Shown here: in pieces, positions 40,139 through 54,032 of the stretch
Position numbering within the stretch: the stretch's first letter is position 1
How the letters are laid out: the number at the start of each line of letters is the position of its first letter
Source: Syncephalis fuscata
Lineage: Eukaryota > Zoopagomycota > Zoopagomycetes > Zoopagales > Piptocephalidaceae
Direction of reading: 5' to 3'
DNA length: 64,000 nucleotides
Assembly: GCA_025786725.1 (NCBI GenBank)
Contig: JAHLTZ010000009.1
Location: 434,001-498,000 of the forward strand
The notes under the pieces: model-generated
Seen by the model: only the letters and a program-made list of their open reading frames with translations
What the model was told of the DNA's origin: nothing
Database searches by the model: none
Translations under genes and position numbers: made by a program

Positions 40139-41487
40139 TTAAGCAATAAATGGAATCAGTGCTTTACGATTGCGTGGATAATCAGGAAATTCACGACGAT
40201 ACGCTTTGTGCTTTTTGATGGCCCACAAGTAAATCTGGCCGAAAGAAACAGCAAAGAAAAACCAAGCTAATGAGATAAAAAAATAAGGTTAATAGTAAAC
40301 AAATATAAGCTTTAAATATCACTTACCAGCCCAGCTAGAAGTGAAAAGAGCATAAGCGGCCCATGCTAGCAATTCAAAAGTGTAGTTTGGACAAGATACA
40401 AGTCCAAATCCAAAGCCGTAGGGAATACGACGTACACGTGTACCAGGTGGACGAAGGTTGCGCAAAGTGATATGGGTGGAAAGATTACCAAGTTCAGCAA
40501 ACTAGCAATAACATCAACGCAAAATATGGACCAGTTAATTAATATCAATGGATTAATAAAATACTTACCACAAATACACCAATCAAGGCCCAGTACCAAG
40601 TGGGCGATAGTTTAGCGCTCTCGGTGCCAGCAGCTAGTCCAGGCCCGTAGATGCTATAGGCAATGAGCAATCCACCTAGAATGTGATAATGGAACGAATT
40701 TTTGAAAATGTTACGGAAAGGCATGGTGCCGTTGGAGAATCGATGAACCAATACCGATTCTAATTCACGTTTGATAAAATGGCCCATAGCCATATAGTAG
40801 GCAGCACTGAACTGACCGTTAGTATGAATAGATACAAGCAACTATCGTCGACTTACATCTGTACATCACTATGCACTACCTCCTGTCTGTAGAATAGTGT
40901 CGGTAGGTAAAAGAATAGCGAGTGCCATACTAAAGGCCCAAAATATTCTACAATAAACACTAGACGCCAGCTGATTTGTGGGCCTGTGAATAATGTTAGT
41001 ATATAAATAAATATTGATTAAAAATACTTGCCAAGATCTTTAAACGTAATTGTGTCTGTATAGTTATAATAAGCAGCAGAATTATAATTAGACAAATTCT
41101 AGTTAGTAATGAATTTGGCCTACCTCCATCTTTAACGTCGTATTTTGACAACGATTGGCCAACTTCAAGCACCTTCGTTTCTGTATCAATATTGAATTAA
41201 ACATCAATTAGCTATTTTAACGTAAACAGCGCTTACCAATGGTCAAACGTTGGCGAGCAGGATAGTATTTGGGCACTGATAATAAATCGAGCAAATAGGT
41301 TAGAACAAAAATACTGTAGCAGTAGTATAACTATTAAGAGCTTACATTGTTTGTGGATAGCTTGACGTAAGTCATCAACCGTGATTGTTTCGGCATTACC
41401 GCCCAGCTCGAGTGTGAGTGGAAAACGCGACGAACGCTTAGCAGGAGCGTCCGCCTGATATCCACGCGGTACAATAGTAAGTTTCAT
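40139..41487 (-). CDS. TSC13: Very-long-chain enoyl-CoA reductase (Tsc13/TER)
   Basis: The N-terminal ubiquitin-like part ([60 protein letters not shown]) is followed by the steroid-reductase-type membrane domain: [78 protein letters not shown], and the C-terminal [20 protein letters not shown]. It catalyses the last reduction of fatty-acid elongation in the ER. It has several introns. One appears to use a GC donor (LG|GCAAGT at about 41031), and another near 40803-40852 has a clear ACTAAC branch site. No frame break was found when spliced this way. Confidence 0.92.
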
Positions 41488-42105
41488 GCTGCTAAAAATA
41501 TTAATGAACTGCAAAGAACGAGACTCTAAATTATTTACCTACACTTTATAAACGACGCCACAGCCCCAGTGAGTAAGTGAAAACTAGACGTAGAGACGGA
41601 TAAAACGCATGGCGATGACTCGGGATCAAATGGATCCGTTTTTACGTGTCTCGTTGGGGTAGTTTCAGATTTTCATGTACACGTCACCTAAACTCAGTAA
41701 TGGCGCTTGTTGCCATTTTTGTCGATCATTGTAGGACGTGCCATTACGGTCAATAAGAATGAATTCATTGGTTATGGTAATGTACTGGCTATTTATATAT
41801 ATATATATTATGTAAACTAATGTTATTCAAATATATGAAGTAATTTATACTTTTTTTAAGATGGAACTACGAATTTATTACTATAAGGTTGCACAGTTGA
41901 ATAAAAACAACTAATTGTAAACTTGTTGGTAAATGATGATTTATCGATTGAAGAGTAAGTAAACTGGAGCATTGGCCAAAACTTGATATATAGATAGACT
42001 GAACGGCGTAGCTGTCAAATGGTCTTGCTTTTCACCGAATATATATCTAAAGTGTATTGGAATAGTGGTTTAATTACACTACCAATGCTAATGTTTTAAA
42101 ACCAT
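41488..42105. other. Intergenic region
   Basis: Upstream of TSC13 and downstream of the secreted peptide gene. Contains an (AT)n run at 41795-41811. No gene is seen. Confidence 0.5.
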
Positions 42106-42300
42106 TTATGCAGGGCATTTCTTTTGGTTAGTGCATTGATTGAGACAAACAACAGCATTTTTCTTAGTAGCAGTGCATGCATCAATGCAGTCAGTGCATC
42201 TATCACCACGACGAACTAAAGCTGGATTAGCATCCACCATAGCTGTAGCGGCTATCAAAGCCACAACGACGGTGCAAACGACGGCAATGGAAAGCTTCAT
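42106..42300 (-). CDS. Small secreted cysteine-rich peptide with Kex2-type pro-sequence
   Basis: The intron-less 64-residue precursor starts MKLSIAVVCTVVVALIAATA, with likely cleavage after ..MVDA. Next come a short pro-segment NPALVRR and the mature peptide GDRCTDCIDACTATKKNAVV..., about 33 residues with six cysteines (spacing C-x2-C-x3-C-x9-C-x3-C-x5-C), so three disulfides are likely. The leader is about 70% identical to that of the microexon gene at 28613, but the mature part is unrelated. The ATG at 42300 is preferred because the signal peptide starts there; an in-frame ATG lies 24 bases upstream. No named family was recognised; an antimicrobial, effector or signalling role would be a guess. 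Confidence 0.8.
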   Translation of the reverse strand: MKLSIAVVCTVVVALIAATAMVDANPALVRRGDRCTDCIDACTATKKNAVVCLNQCTNQKKCPA

Positions 42301-45300
42301 GGTGATATTGATTTGTTGATACAAACAACTAAAAGTGATAGTAGAATGTGGTTGGTATAAAGTGTATAGCAGTGTTTGTTTAGCAAGAAGTAATGATGAT
42401 GGTATTGCAGTTGGTTGTGTATATTTTGCGGGCTATTTAAACTTACGGCTATGTTGAGATACTAGTATGCTGTAATATATGAGGTACACTACTGATGTGT
42501 AGTATGAGCCAATAAAGCAATCCAAATAATGACCTGGGGCACGCGTATACCAATGGATTCATGGTGTGATAGCATACTTCCTAGGCTTAATTTCGACCTG
42601 CTCAGTCTTGGTTTCAACTTGCCCGGTCTTTACTACAATCTGCTAGCCATTTGCACGAATGATGTAACAATGTTCATAACCCAGTACATGTGTGGTAGAT
42701 ATAGACATATTCGCCTGTATTTTCTGTTACCCGGTCTAACTATCTAGTAAAAATAAGTATATTGTTTGGCTTTGTAAAAACAATAATGACATCTTTATTG
42801 CCATTTCTACTGATTTGGTTCTCAATATCTGTTGCATACAGAATAGCACACAACATTGATGCAAAAACAAGCTTAATATATCAAACTGGTATTTTTATAC
42901 AGGTTTTTGCTGCCATGCATAAATCAGTTGTAACTCCTTGAATTATAAAGTGTACTGATTGATACATGTATGCATTTCATTCGACGCCACACCCATTGTT
43001 ACAGGGGTAATCATTGTTTCAAGTTGACAAATGCATCATATCCAGGTATATCATGCCGCATGTTGTGCAGCTTCCATTATTCAGATGGCAGCTAATTCAA
43101 ATCCTTTGGAACCGCCTATACAATAAGTACTGTTTGTAGCATGATGCATCACAGCATTTTGAGCAATGAAACATTCCAGCAAGCTATTTTATCAGTTTTT
43201 CAGCTGTAAACTAAATTGTATTATTTAAATTACACGCAATACAATATGCAAACACTAGACTAGACACAATAGAAAGTCCTAACCAAATATTAGCAATTCC
43301 GAGTGCATAGTGGCTGTGGATTGCATATAAACAAATAATCATTTAAGGCCTAACTGCTGCTTACATTCCTGAAACCAGTTGTGGCAAGTTAAGCAAGATA
43401 GAACATAGAAGAACAAGCCGAATCAGAAACCAATGGAAAAACACTTGACAGCTCAAATGTTTATTGTTTTGACCTATAGCAAATCATTATTGGCATACCA
43501 TGTTAGACTGCGTTTATCAAAAGCTGGCTGTTGATGACACAGCTAGAACAGCAGCAACGTTAAACCGAAATAACCCACAAAAAAACAGAGAGATGTAAAT
43601 AAAATTCAATCAATAAGTTTTAGTAATTAAATAACTTATTATTGTCACTATACTTTATAATTCCGGTTGTTTGTATGGACAAATACTTACAATTACATTG
43701 TGACTTCTTATATACTCACATTTATACGACCACCAACTAAGCCAACTACTATAAGACTTAATCTAATTATCTATCAAAGTAAGCAGCTAATATTACACAT
43801 TATTGCAATAATAGAAAAACAGATTTATTTATTGGCCATTAATAAAATATTATAGCTATATATTAAAATAAAACAAAACATTGGATTGAGCGCGTAATAT
43901 TTACACGATCAAATCATTTTTACTTTGAATTTCACATTTTAAATTCTCAAAGCAAAATTGGTTTTAATTGAAGTCATACTGGTATGTACAGGAAACATAG
44001 TTATAATGTTTTCATTTAACTGATTTAAAACATTTGAGGCCAATCATTGCTGCTGTTGGCCATGTGTAGAAAGATTGATTGAATATTAATAAAAGTCATT
44101 GATTGCGATTCCATATTGTTCCGCAGTTGTTATTGTTGTTACTACGTATAGTGTGGTTTCCTTGCGTCTAAATGGTTTCTTCTATTTTCCAATATTCTAC
44201 TGTTGCATTTTGGGCATATTTGCAATGTAAGATACTCGTTTATGGTGACAAAAAAGGTAGGACGACTAGCATTTCTGATGTTCACCATTGTCTTGAACAT
44301 CCTTAATATCAATTTGGTAGGCGCAGTTTATTTGCCGACCATTGATGAAGCAAATGGCCTCCACCATATGCAATAATGATAGGTTAAGCTTATTCATCAA
44401 GAAGATCTTGTGGCGACAGGTGTAACCAAAATACGCGGCATGCCGTTGGGATTACTTGAATGGGTGTTGATGAAATAATAGAAATAAAGACTAGGTATTA
44501 AATAGTGTTTTTTATTAATGTTCAGATACACATGCTATTTATATTGTTATATTCGGCATTATCGTATAATATATTGCTGAATAGAGCAATAAGATAGCGA
44601 TAAGAAAAAGATGGTGAAATAAGTAAATAAAAAAAGCGGGAGTCAAAATACAATAGCTTTGGCCTAATAATTGTAATAGTAATTATCATAAAAGCAAAGC
44701 CGTTTTGATTATCACAGAGATTAAAATGTTTTATAATTCTTTAAACAGTTATATTTACTAAATAATATTTACATTGGCGTTTAGTTTGGTGATGAATATA
44801 AAAAATGGTGTTGGTAATGTAACAACATCTAAAACGTTGTTTTAACTAAAGTCCTCATTATAGTAATACAGTTTAATTTACAATTGTTAAATAAGAATAA
44901 GTATAATGTAATTATACAATATATAAACATGCATATGCAACCTGTTATTTATTAAAATAAATAAAATGCTTTATTAATAAGCTTATAATCATATTAATAG
45001 ACATTGCGCGCTCATAAACAAGCAAATACAATTGTAAATAAAGAAAAATCATAATGTAATGTTGAATTGGAATCGATATAAGATATTGCAGTAACAGCGA
45101 TTAGTCATTTTCATATTATAAAGCAACAACAATTATAATGACCAATAACATTAATAATTCTACTATTATTATAATTAAAGTACTTTAAATATTACGCAAT
45201 CCTTTTACGATAAACAATATAATAAATATTTAGCTTCAATATACATATTATAAAATATAATTATCTGGCACGCAGTATAATAAATAACTAGCATTGTTAA

Positions 45301-45319
45301 TATATTTATTACCAAGTTT
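42301..45319. other. Gene-poor 3-kb region
   Basis: No gene I can support. Small open frames (42529-42747 plus; 43010-43200 minus) look unlike known proteins and have no good start or intron context. The right part (44500-45320) is very AT-rich. Confidence 0.4.
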
Positions 45320-45997
45320 TAGCATTGCTTTATATTAATACTGTAGAATAGAAATTAGAATATGCACAATAGTATAGTACTTGTTTACAACAGTATTTAT
45401 TTAATTTAATTCTGATAATCTACCTAAGCAACTGTACTGCAATAGCAATACGTAATTCTGTCTGTAGGTTTTCAAGACAAGTCAATTCCAGACATACATG
45501 GTGTCAACATAAAAATCACCTATCACTGACCAAGAGCTCAGGCGAGCTATGCTAGTTACCCACCTAAAATTACTAAAAACGGCACAATGCATGACATGGC
45601 ATGAGCTGCATAATCTGAACGGATATTCGCTGCTGTACTGTTGTTGAATAAAAGATTTTACAAGAACTTAATGAGTTTATTTTTTATCTATTATTCGTCA
45701 GCATTAATGTCATAATGTTGCTGTGGCACAGTATTATCCCAAGTTTAATATTTTACTTATTATTTGGTTCAACTTGTAATTGTTGTTAGCTTGGATGTTG
45801 TGTAGTGCAGCAGTTGATGTTGCGTACATAATTGACTGAATATTCATGTACCGCATCAGTTAATATGCATGAGGAACAAAAACTGGTAATGCCCTTTGCT
45901 CCAAATATTTTATTGTGATACACTCAAATTTATGCTATTGTACTTTTATTATTTTATCATTTACGCACTACTATTTTCACAATATACAAAACCAAAA
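45320..45997 (+). promoter_or_regulatory. Upstream module of 7TM copy at 45998
   Basis: 45320-45650 is almost identical, in inverted orientation, to 60690-61045 upstream of the 7TM copy at 60392. The proximal 150 bases resemble the flank of the copy at 3132. It is a shared promoter-region candidate for subtype I genes. Confidence 0.6.
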
Positions 45998-46973
45998 ATG
46001 CCGTTTATTAATTATACCGACCCAAAGCAAACCGAATGGAAACATGGTGCTACAAAGCAATGGGGCATACTGCTCAATCCACTTGGCGAAATGAGTGTAT
46101 CTGATTTTTTGATGGAGGCTTCAGGTCATATCTACGAGCAGCGTCTTCGTTTATCGGGCGTGCAACTTCAAATTGTAGTTTCTATTATAACATTTTGTAT
46201 TTTTACACACAATATTCTTGTAACTACCAAAATGACCATATTACGCTCAAATAGCATGTTTTCATGGTGCTGTTTACTACTCGCTATTAATGGCAGTACA
46301 TATAGTATAATGTTTACATCCATGCTAATGGGCTATGGCCTTAATTGTAGAATGCTGGTATGGTCAGCCGGGTTTTTTACTTCATTAGGAATGTTTTTCA
46401 ATAGCCTAACTCTTCTTTAAAAGTCCGTTTGGTTCTCTATCAAAAAAAGTGGATCACTTATGTTGGCATTCTTTTTATATTACCACACCTAGGCTATGCT
46501 TTTATCATGATATACAACTCTTTTTTTACTTTAGAGCCTCTACTCGGCTGCGCCATCTACTATCCACCTATTTTTCTTTGGTACTGGATTGGTGTAAATA
46601 CACCTATCAATGTGTTCTTTTCAACCATATTCTGCCGTATTGCTTTAAAGCAGTATCGTTTGTTTGGATCTGATGCGTGGAGGCGACTAGCACGGGATGG
46701 GATACAGACAGTATGTCTGGCATTATTAACCAATATTATTTGTTGCACCCTTATAATTAGTCGTTTCGACGATGCTAATAGCGATATGCTTTTTTCCATC
46801 GACTGGTAAGCATTGATAATTAATTGCATGTATATATCTAATATATTTTTAGGATGATTGTTGCAACCATATTGATTAGACATTGTGAGAAGATGGGAAA
46901 TAACAATCAATCTGCGTATCGTCCCAAGACTTATAATATACTGCATCTATCTCAAATTGTCACTGCAACCTAA
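45998..46973 (+). CDS. 7TM receptor-like protein, subtype I (one single-base break)
   Basis: Starts MPFINYTDPKQTEWKHGATKQW. The full family architecture is present: Cys pair (LNCRMLVW; LGCAIYY), KQYRLFGSDAWRRLARDGIQ, terminal intron 46806-46852 splitting the Trp codon, then MIVATILIRHCEKMG and HLSQIVTAT. The only visible defect is one missing T near 46418, where CTTCTTTAAAAG should read with an extra T; this makes a false stop in helix 3/4. With that base the protein is about 325 residues and complete, so a functional gene is likely. The 3' half and about 750 bases downstream are nearly identical to the copy at 3132. Confidence 0.8.
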
Positions 46974-47730
46974 ATAAGCTAATGCGTCAATATGTTACAT
47001 CTATCTAACTTATTATAAATGCGGATTGTATATAGGCAATACAATATTAAAGTAACTTCAAATTCTTTTATAAAAACATTACAATTGTTATTTACAAATT
47101 GCATTTAAGAGTATGTCACTAATTAACACTAGATAAATCGACAATGGTATATAACTAGCGGTACAAATAATTTGGATAGAAATGGTAGGTTTGATAAGCG
47201 AAGCACTTGTTTTATTTTTATTAAACTGGTGGTTTGTTGGTTTATATTCTAGACTATGCTACTGTGATTTCTATTATTTAACAAGTTTAACTGTTATGTC
47301 TTTGCGCAAATCGATCTATGGATGAAAGACAAGGTATCAATTTTACATAATACCTATTCAATGTACCATTTTATCAATAAGCTTATTGTTTACTAGTGAT
47401 ATAGTATATAGAAACACCTTTAGTGTAGAATAGCCTTTATTGTATCCATACTGATGAACATGTTCTATAATATACCAACTTGTTGGATAAATAGCTGTTC
47501 TTACACTTTGTTTAGTACTTTGTGTTTTTATTGACAGCTACTCAACAGTAGAATAGATAGCTAACAATATGCTATTATTATATATAACTGATACTGACAA
47601 ATAATAAACCTTTTCTCTTTGCTTCAAATGATCTGTTTTTACTTAGCTGCATCTCTATAGTCGATCTGGTATAATGATTTAAAGATAACGTATTGCTTTG
47701 TTGTTTATATCTATATTGCTATATTTTAAT
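46974..47730 (+). repeat. Downstream duplicated module of 7TM copy at 45998
   Basis: Near-identical to 4102-4850; its first part also matches 10711-11130. It includes the small hydrophobic frame 47182-47325 (MVGLISEALVLFLLNWWFVG..., 47 residues). Similarity ends at about 47730, marking a duplication boundary. Confidence 0.8.
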
Positions 47731-47927
47731 TTAAATCTTTGTTGGAACAAAAATTTATAATTACATATTAAAACTTTTAACACTAATTAGGTCAAATATA
47801 ATATTCAATGTCTCATGCTTATAGATCAATTGGCGTTTATAACATGAGTTTTATAAATTGTTCATAATAAGATCATTTTTGTAGGCATTATTTAATGCTT
47901 TTAACAAAAAGATTCATTTAACTCTCT

Positions 47928-48475
47928 GTCATGAATGGATTGGCGATCTCTTCTGAACCATCCAACGGAGACAATAATGTTACGGCTGTACCACGACACA
48001 CTACTAAACCCAGTGAACGTGTCTTATCAAGCAAACGAAAATGATTTTCCGGATCTATATTCATTAATCTATCAATAATAGAATCAAAATACAAGCCAGC
48101 TATTACTTACCACGCAAATGCTCCTCAGCCTCATCCAGCACAAGATTTAATAGAGGATCATGTCCCTTTAACACACCAGTTACTATTTATATCCATTAGC
48201 TATATTGTTCCATACTTTTATTTAATGACAAGCTATTACCTTCACGTCCACCAGTAAATTTAATGCGCACTTGTGTGTCCATATACTTGGTCAGATCCAG
48301 AATGGCCTCTTTCTTTGGTCGGTTGTCACTACCGGCACCGCCATGGCCACCGCCGCGACCACCACCACGACCGCCACCACCACCGCGTCCACGACGTCCC
48401 TATAAGTTGGCATGTAAGCTAAGCTATACATATATCTATTTATCATAGCAGTGCACCACTTACCCGATCAGCCAT
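47928..48475 (-). CDS. LSM7: Sm-like protein Lsm7
   Basis: The first exon is only 12 nt (MADR, 48464-48475). The rest reads a Gly/Arg-rich stretch, then KKEAILDLTKYMDTQVRIKF, TGGREVTGVLKGHDPLLNLV (Sm1), HLRD and LGLVVCRGTAVTLLSPLDGS (Sm2), ending ANPFMTES. This is Lsm7, part of the Lsm1-7 (mRNA decay) and Lsm2-8 (U6 snRNA) rings. Introns separate MADR / RGG-Sm1 / V-TGVLKG / DPENHF, and the frame is clean. The RGG-rich N-terminus before the Sm fold is longer than in yeast Lsm7. Confidence 0.92.
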
Positions 48476-48958
48476 GATCACTAGTAATAAACAAAAACTA
48501 GACTATTTAGAACGTGGAATCACCCAAAGACAGTCAAATATGCCGTTCAAAACTGTCAATAGGAAAGAAAAGTAAAAGATAAAAGCACTATTGTGTGTGT
48601 GTGTGTTTGTGTGTGCTATGAAAATAAACAACTAAGTAGCCAGGAGAGTGAACGAGTGTAAACAGTGAAAAGAACAACAACTGACGTGTCACCACCACAC
48701 GTCTTGATTGTCTATGGAGAAAGTTAGCCACGACGTATTTCCCCTTGCTTGTCCAGCTTCTTCTTTCTTTCTTTCTTTCTTTCTCTTCGTTAATCATCGA
48801 TCGTTAGCGCGTTGTGATTGAAAGAAACGCGCCTATCGTCACTTTTACTTTTTACTATTAGTTCGTGTATTGCTGCTGGCACCTGTCTAATCTGTAACGG
48901 ACGAGCAACTACTATGCAAACGCAAGTTGATAGGGCGCGGTCCAATTAAATAGACTAT
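48476..48958. other. Shared upstream region of LSM7 and SPF1
   Basis: A divergent promoter region. Holds a (GT)n tract at 48593-48614 and a (CTTT)n tract at 48764-48784. Confidence 0.6.
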
Positions 48959-51900
48959 ATGCTAACGTGTGGTACCCATTACAGACTAGTGGCCTCAAAG
49001 TCTATTGTGGCTGCGTCCACCTATATAAAGCAGCCATTTACTGCTTGGTGGTATGTCTCGCCCTTCTTCGTACTATATCCATCGTGGGTAGCTGTCTACC
49101 AGCATGCCTATGAGCAATATCTTGGTTCGGAAGAATGGACATTTCTTACACTTGGTGGACTCATAACCGTGCATATACTTATGTATTTGGCTTCACAATG
49201 GAGTGTGACTGTCCGTGTACAAATGACGTGTGCTAAGGTAGATACACCTTACTGTCTATCTATTATAGAGATTAAACAATATTGTGGTATTTAGGAATTG
49301 AATATTAATAGGGCCGATATAATTTGTATTATACCAGCTGCTCATAAAGGCAAAGGCGTATTATGTGATATTAAACGTACACCGGTAATTTACATATTTA
49401 TTAAGTGTATACATTGCTTAAATAGTATTATTGCTATATGTATATAGAATGAAATTTACTTTTTACTTCACCAAAAAAAGTATATTTACCAAGAAGAGAA
49501 AAAACGATTTGAAAAGTTAACCTATCCCACCGATCATGATGTTACTATGGGCGAGTTACAACAATCCACTGGATTAACCTCTGTTGATCAAATTAATGAA
49601 ACGACAGAAAAGTATGGTTATAATCGGTAGGCATTAGATAATTAATATGATTAATAGTAAATTAATATGTATATAATATGTATAAATACAATAACAGATT
49701 TGAAATTCCATTACCTTCATTTCAAGAATTGTTTAAAGAGCACGCCATTGCCCCATTCTTTGTATTTCAAGTATTCTGTGTGGGTCTATGGTGTCTAGAT
49801 GAATATTGGTATTATTCCATGTTTACATTAGTAATGCTTGTGGGATTTGAATCAACGGTAGTCAGTCAGGTAAGTATATATATATAGCGGGTATATGTTT
49901 TACTAACATTATTTATTAATATAGCGACTAAGAACATTAAAAGAATTTCGATCATTTTCATTAAAACCATTTAAAATTAACGTATTTCGCCAACATCGAT
50001 GGACCCAAATCAATTCAGATGAATTACTTCCACAAGACATTTGTTCTATAGGTAATAGTTGACGGCAATACCATTATTAAGTAGATGATTAACCTTTTAT
50101 GAGTATAGTTCGTTCTGAAGGTGAAATGGGTATTCCGTGTGATATGATCTTATTAGAAGGTGATTGTATTGTCAATGAGGCCATGTTATCAGGCGAATCG
50201 ACACCACAAGGCAAAGAATCGATTGCACTTCGATCAGTCGAGGATAGTCTAGATGTGACAGGAGGTGATAGACTTCACTTACTATTTGGTGGCACTAAAG
50301 TGTTACAAGTTAATTCACCACCCAATACAAGTATGAGAGCCACTCCTGATGGTGGATGTGTAGCGCGTGTTTTAAAGACTGGATTTGGTACATCACAAGG
50401 CAAACTTATTCGTACTATGGTATTCAATACGGAACACGTATCGGCCAATAACGTTGAAGCATTCTTGTTTATTGGATTTTTATTAATCTTTGCTATTATC
50501 GCTGCAGCTTATGTCTGGATAGAAGGTAAACATAGAGTGCAATGATAGATGATGAATGATAACTAATTTATAATTGATTAGGATCACAAAATGTTGATAG
50601 AAAACGATCTAAATTGATTCTGGATTGCATTATGATTATTACTTCAGTTGTACCACCTGAATTGCCTATGGAATTATCATTGGCTGTTAATACATCTTTA
50701 GTAGCTTTATCAAGATTTGGTGAGTGTTTAATATAAATTGATTGTTATTTAGCTATTAACTATTGATATCATTTAGCCATTTATTGTACTGAGCCATTTA
50801 GAATTCCATTTGCTGGCAAGATTGATATTTGTTGTTTTGATAAGACGGGCACATTAACTGGAGAGAATTTGGTTGTTGAGGGTATTAGCGGTATTCGGTA
50901 AGATAGAATAGAATATATACACTGTAGATATTAAACGGATAGCACCCTTTTAATTATAATTATTTTGAATATATTAGAGATGATTCTACTGAATTAGTTG
51001 ATCCACAATCAATTCCCCATGAAACAACCATGGTATTGGCAGCAGCACATGCTCTTGTTCAACTAGATAAAGATATTATTGGTGATCCAATGGAGAAGAC
51101 AACTTTAGAAGCAATTCAATGGCAACTTGAAAAAGGTTTGCATTAATACTGTTATACTATTACAATAGCTAATATAATTTATGATTATTATTAACAGATA
51201 CTATGACACCAAAAGAGAATAAGGGAACACGATCATTAAAGATTCGTCGTCGATTCCAGTTTAGTTCAGCACTTAAACGTATGTCTACTTTATCTGTTGT
51301 ATCAGATCGTAAGAATGAATGGCTAGTTGCCGTTAAAGGCGCACCAGAGACATTACAGCATATGTACGACCATGTACCATCCTTTTATGAAGAGACTTTT
51401 AAATATTTTACCCGTCGTGGCTCACGTGTATTAGCACTTGGATATAAAGTAATGCCAGCAAGTAAAGATGTAAGTTATGATAACTATGTTAATAATATTA
51501 TATTATATATTATATATTATATATTATTATTATTATTAACGATTGGTATATTAGATCAATACAATTGATCGTGAATCAGTGGAATGCAATTTGATATTTG
51601 CCGGTTTTCTAGTCTTCCACTGTCCACTAAAGGAAGACACCAAGAAGGCCATCGATATGTTGAATCAATCAGCACATCGTGTAAGTATCTAATATATTTG
51701 ATTTACCACTTATTCACCTATATCTATAATGACAGGTCATTATGATTACAGGAGATAATCCATTGACTGCATGTCATGTGGCACGTACATTGGATATTGT
51801 AGAACGACCTGTATTGATCCTTGATACAGAGGAGGGAGATGAGACTGGAGAAAGTATGTCATTAGTATATAGTGTACAATTAGATAATTAACAGTATAAT

Positions 51901-53755
51901 CAGCATTGGCATGGCAGAGTGTTGATGAATCGATTAAATTACCAGTGGATGTAAAATGTTCAAAATTAGACATGGCATCCATTGAGAATTACGATTTATG
52001 TTTAACAGGTGGGGCCATACGTATTATTCAAGATACACCCCTTCTATTGGACTTGCTATCTCATGTTTGGGTATATGCCCGTGTATCACCAGCACATAAG
52101 GTAGATAATATATAGTAATGATATAGGCATAGCATCTAATTAGAACTATAGGAAATGATACTGACTAGTATGAAACGACTGGGCTACACGACACTTATGT
52201 GTGGTGATGGTACAAATGATGTGGGTGCTTTGAAACAAGCTCATGTTGGTGTTGCTTTGTTGGATGGCAAACCCGAGGATTTGGAACGAATTGCTGCCAA
52301 ACAACGTATTGAGCGATTGAAGAATATGTATGAACAGCAATGCTCTATGGCGGAACGATTTAACATGGCTAAACCACAACCACCAGCACCTATTGCTCAT
52401 TTATATCCAAATGCTACACAGCCACAACAACAGCACAGCAACAACAAGTAGGTCGATCTAATCGAGGTAATCGAGGACAAGTGACAGCACAGCAACAACA
52501 ACAACAACAACAACAACAACGCATGGTAAATAATAGATGCATATAGTATATTTATTATTAACAATTAGTAGACGGCAGCTTCACAAATGGCTGAACAGTT
52601 AATGGGCGATTTAGATGATGATGTTCCAACGATTAAATTAGGTGATGCTTCAGTAGCTGCTCCATTTACATCAAAACTATCCACTGTTATGTCAAGTAAG
52701 TTTATTAACATCGATATATATATTAATCAACTAATCAACCCTATAATAAATGGCACTGAATAGTCTGCAATATTATTCGACAAGGCAGATGTACTTTGGT
52801 GGCCACATTACAAATGTACAAGATACTCGCCTTAAACTGTCTTATTTCGGCCTTTAGTCTTAGTGTTCTCTATCTTGATGGCATTAAATACGGTGATTGG
52901 TAAGTATTCGCTAATAGTCATTATAATACTAATGACCATTTAACTAGGCAAGTAACCATATCTGGTATGATGATGGCGGTATGCTTTTTGTGTATTTCCC
53001 GAGCCAAGGTATTTAGTATACTATTGGATTAAATTATAATTAAAAATGAAACAATAGCCACTTGAAGGATTGTCTGAGAAACGTCCTCAAACCAAGATAT
53101 TTAGTTGGTATTTAATGACGTCACTATTAGGACAGTTTGCCGTGCATATTGCTTCATTGGTCTATATAATGCAGCTTTCTAAAGAACTTGAAGAGTAAGT
53201 AGTAAACAAGTAGTAGTATTGGTAATGGATATCGATGCTTATGGCTATTATAGACAAAACCAGTAGATTTAGATGGAGAGTTCGAACCGACACTACTAAA
53301 CTCTGCCGTCTATTTAATCTCTCTATCTATGCAAGTATCCACATTTGCTATCAACTACCAAGTAAGATCGATTGAATTATTATAATACTTATACTAATAA
53401 CATTTATAAAAGGGATATCCATTCCGTGAAAATCTCAAAGATAACTCGACTTTGTATAACGGATTATTAATTGTCGGTGGTATTGCTTTCTGCGGTGCTA
53501 CAGAGATTATTCCTGATCTTAATAATGGACTCCAATTGGTGCCATTCCCTGCTGGTGTAAGTAATCTACGTAAATAGTAATAGATATGCAATATATTAAC
53601 ACTAATGATAGTTCTCTCAACGATTGACTGTGGTTATGTTACTTGATTTCGGTATTGCATTTGCCATTGAGCGTACATCAAACTTTTTGTTTTATGATAC
53701 ACGTCCTAAACCCATTGCTCGTCGTCCGACTAAGGTTAACCAACCAATCAGCTAA
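48959..53755 (+). CDS. SPF1: P5A-type ATPase Spf1 (ER transmembrane-helix dislocase)
   Basis: It starts [20 protein letters not shown] with the P5A N-terminal membrane part ([29 protein letters not shown]). Catalytic motifs are in order: actuator loop [18 protein letters not shown](E)LPMELS membrane motif ([16 protein letters not shown]), which marks P5A; phosphorylation site [27 protein letters not shown]; and hinge [20 protein letters not shown]. It ends [25 protein letters not shown]. Spf1 removes mis-inserted helices from the ER membrane. It contains many introns. A CAA-rich polyQ stretch at 52420-52522 has one apparent frame break near 52430, since the [15 protein letters not shown] continuation is in another frame. 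Confidence 0.93.
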
Positions 53756-54032
53756 CTAACTAACTAACTAATTAGCCAATAATTGCTAATAGTATAGCTA
53801 TTTCAATTAATAAAGTGGTACAAAACACAAATAAAAATGATATAATCATGTAACAGTATTGAATAAAAACTATGATATTAATGTTAGTAATTAACTAATT
53901 AATAAGAGTAACATAAATACGCTTAATTATTTCAGTTATAAATATCAATCCAATTGATGAATGACATTTGATTATCTTTTGAGTTACGTACACTCCTCAC
54001 CGGCCATTATCACACTTCTTTATTTCTTTACT

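Noticed and set aside
42529-42747. Small protein gene (72 residues)
   Set aside because: It has no signal peptide, intron context or recognisable similarity, and sits in a gene-poor AT-rich region. It is probably a chance open frame.
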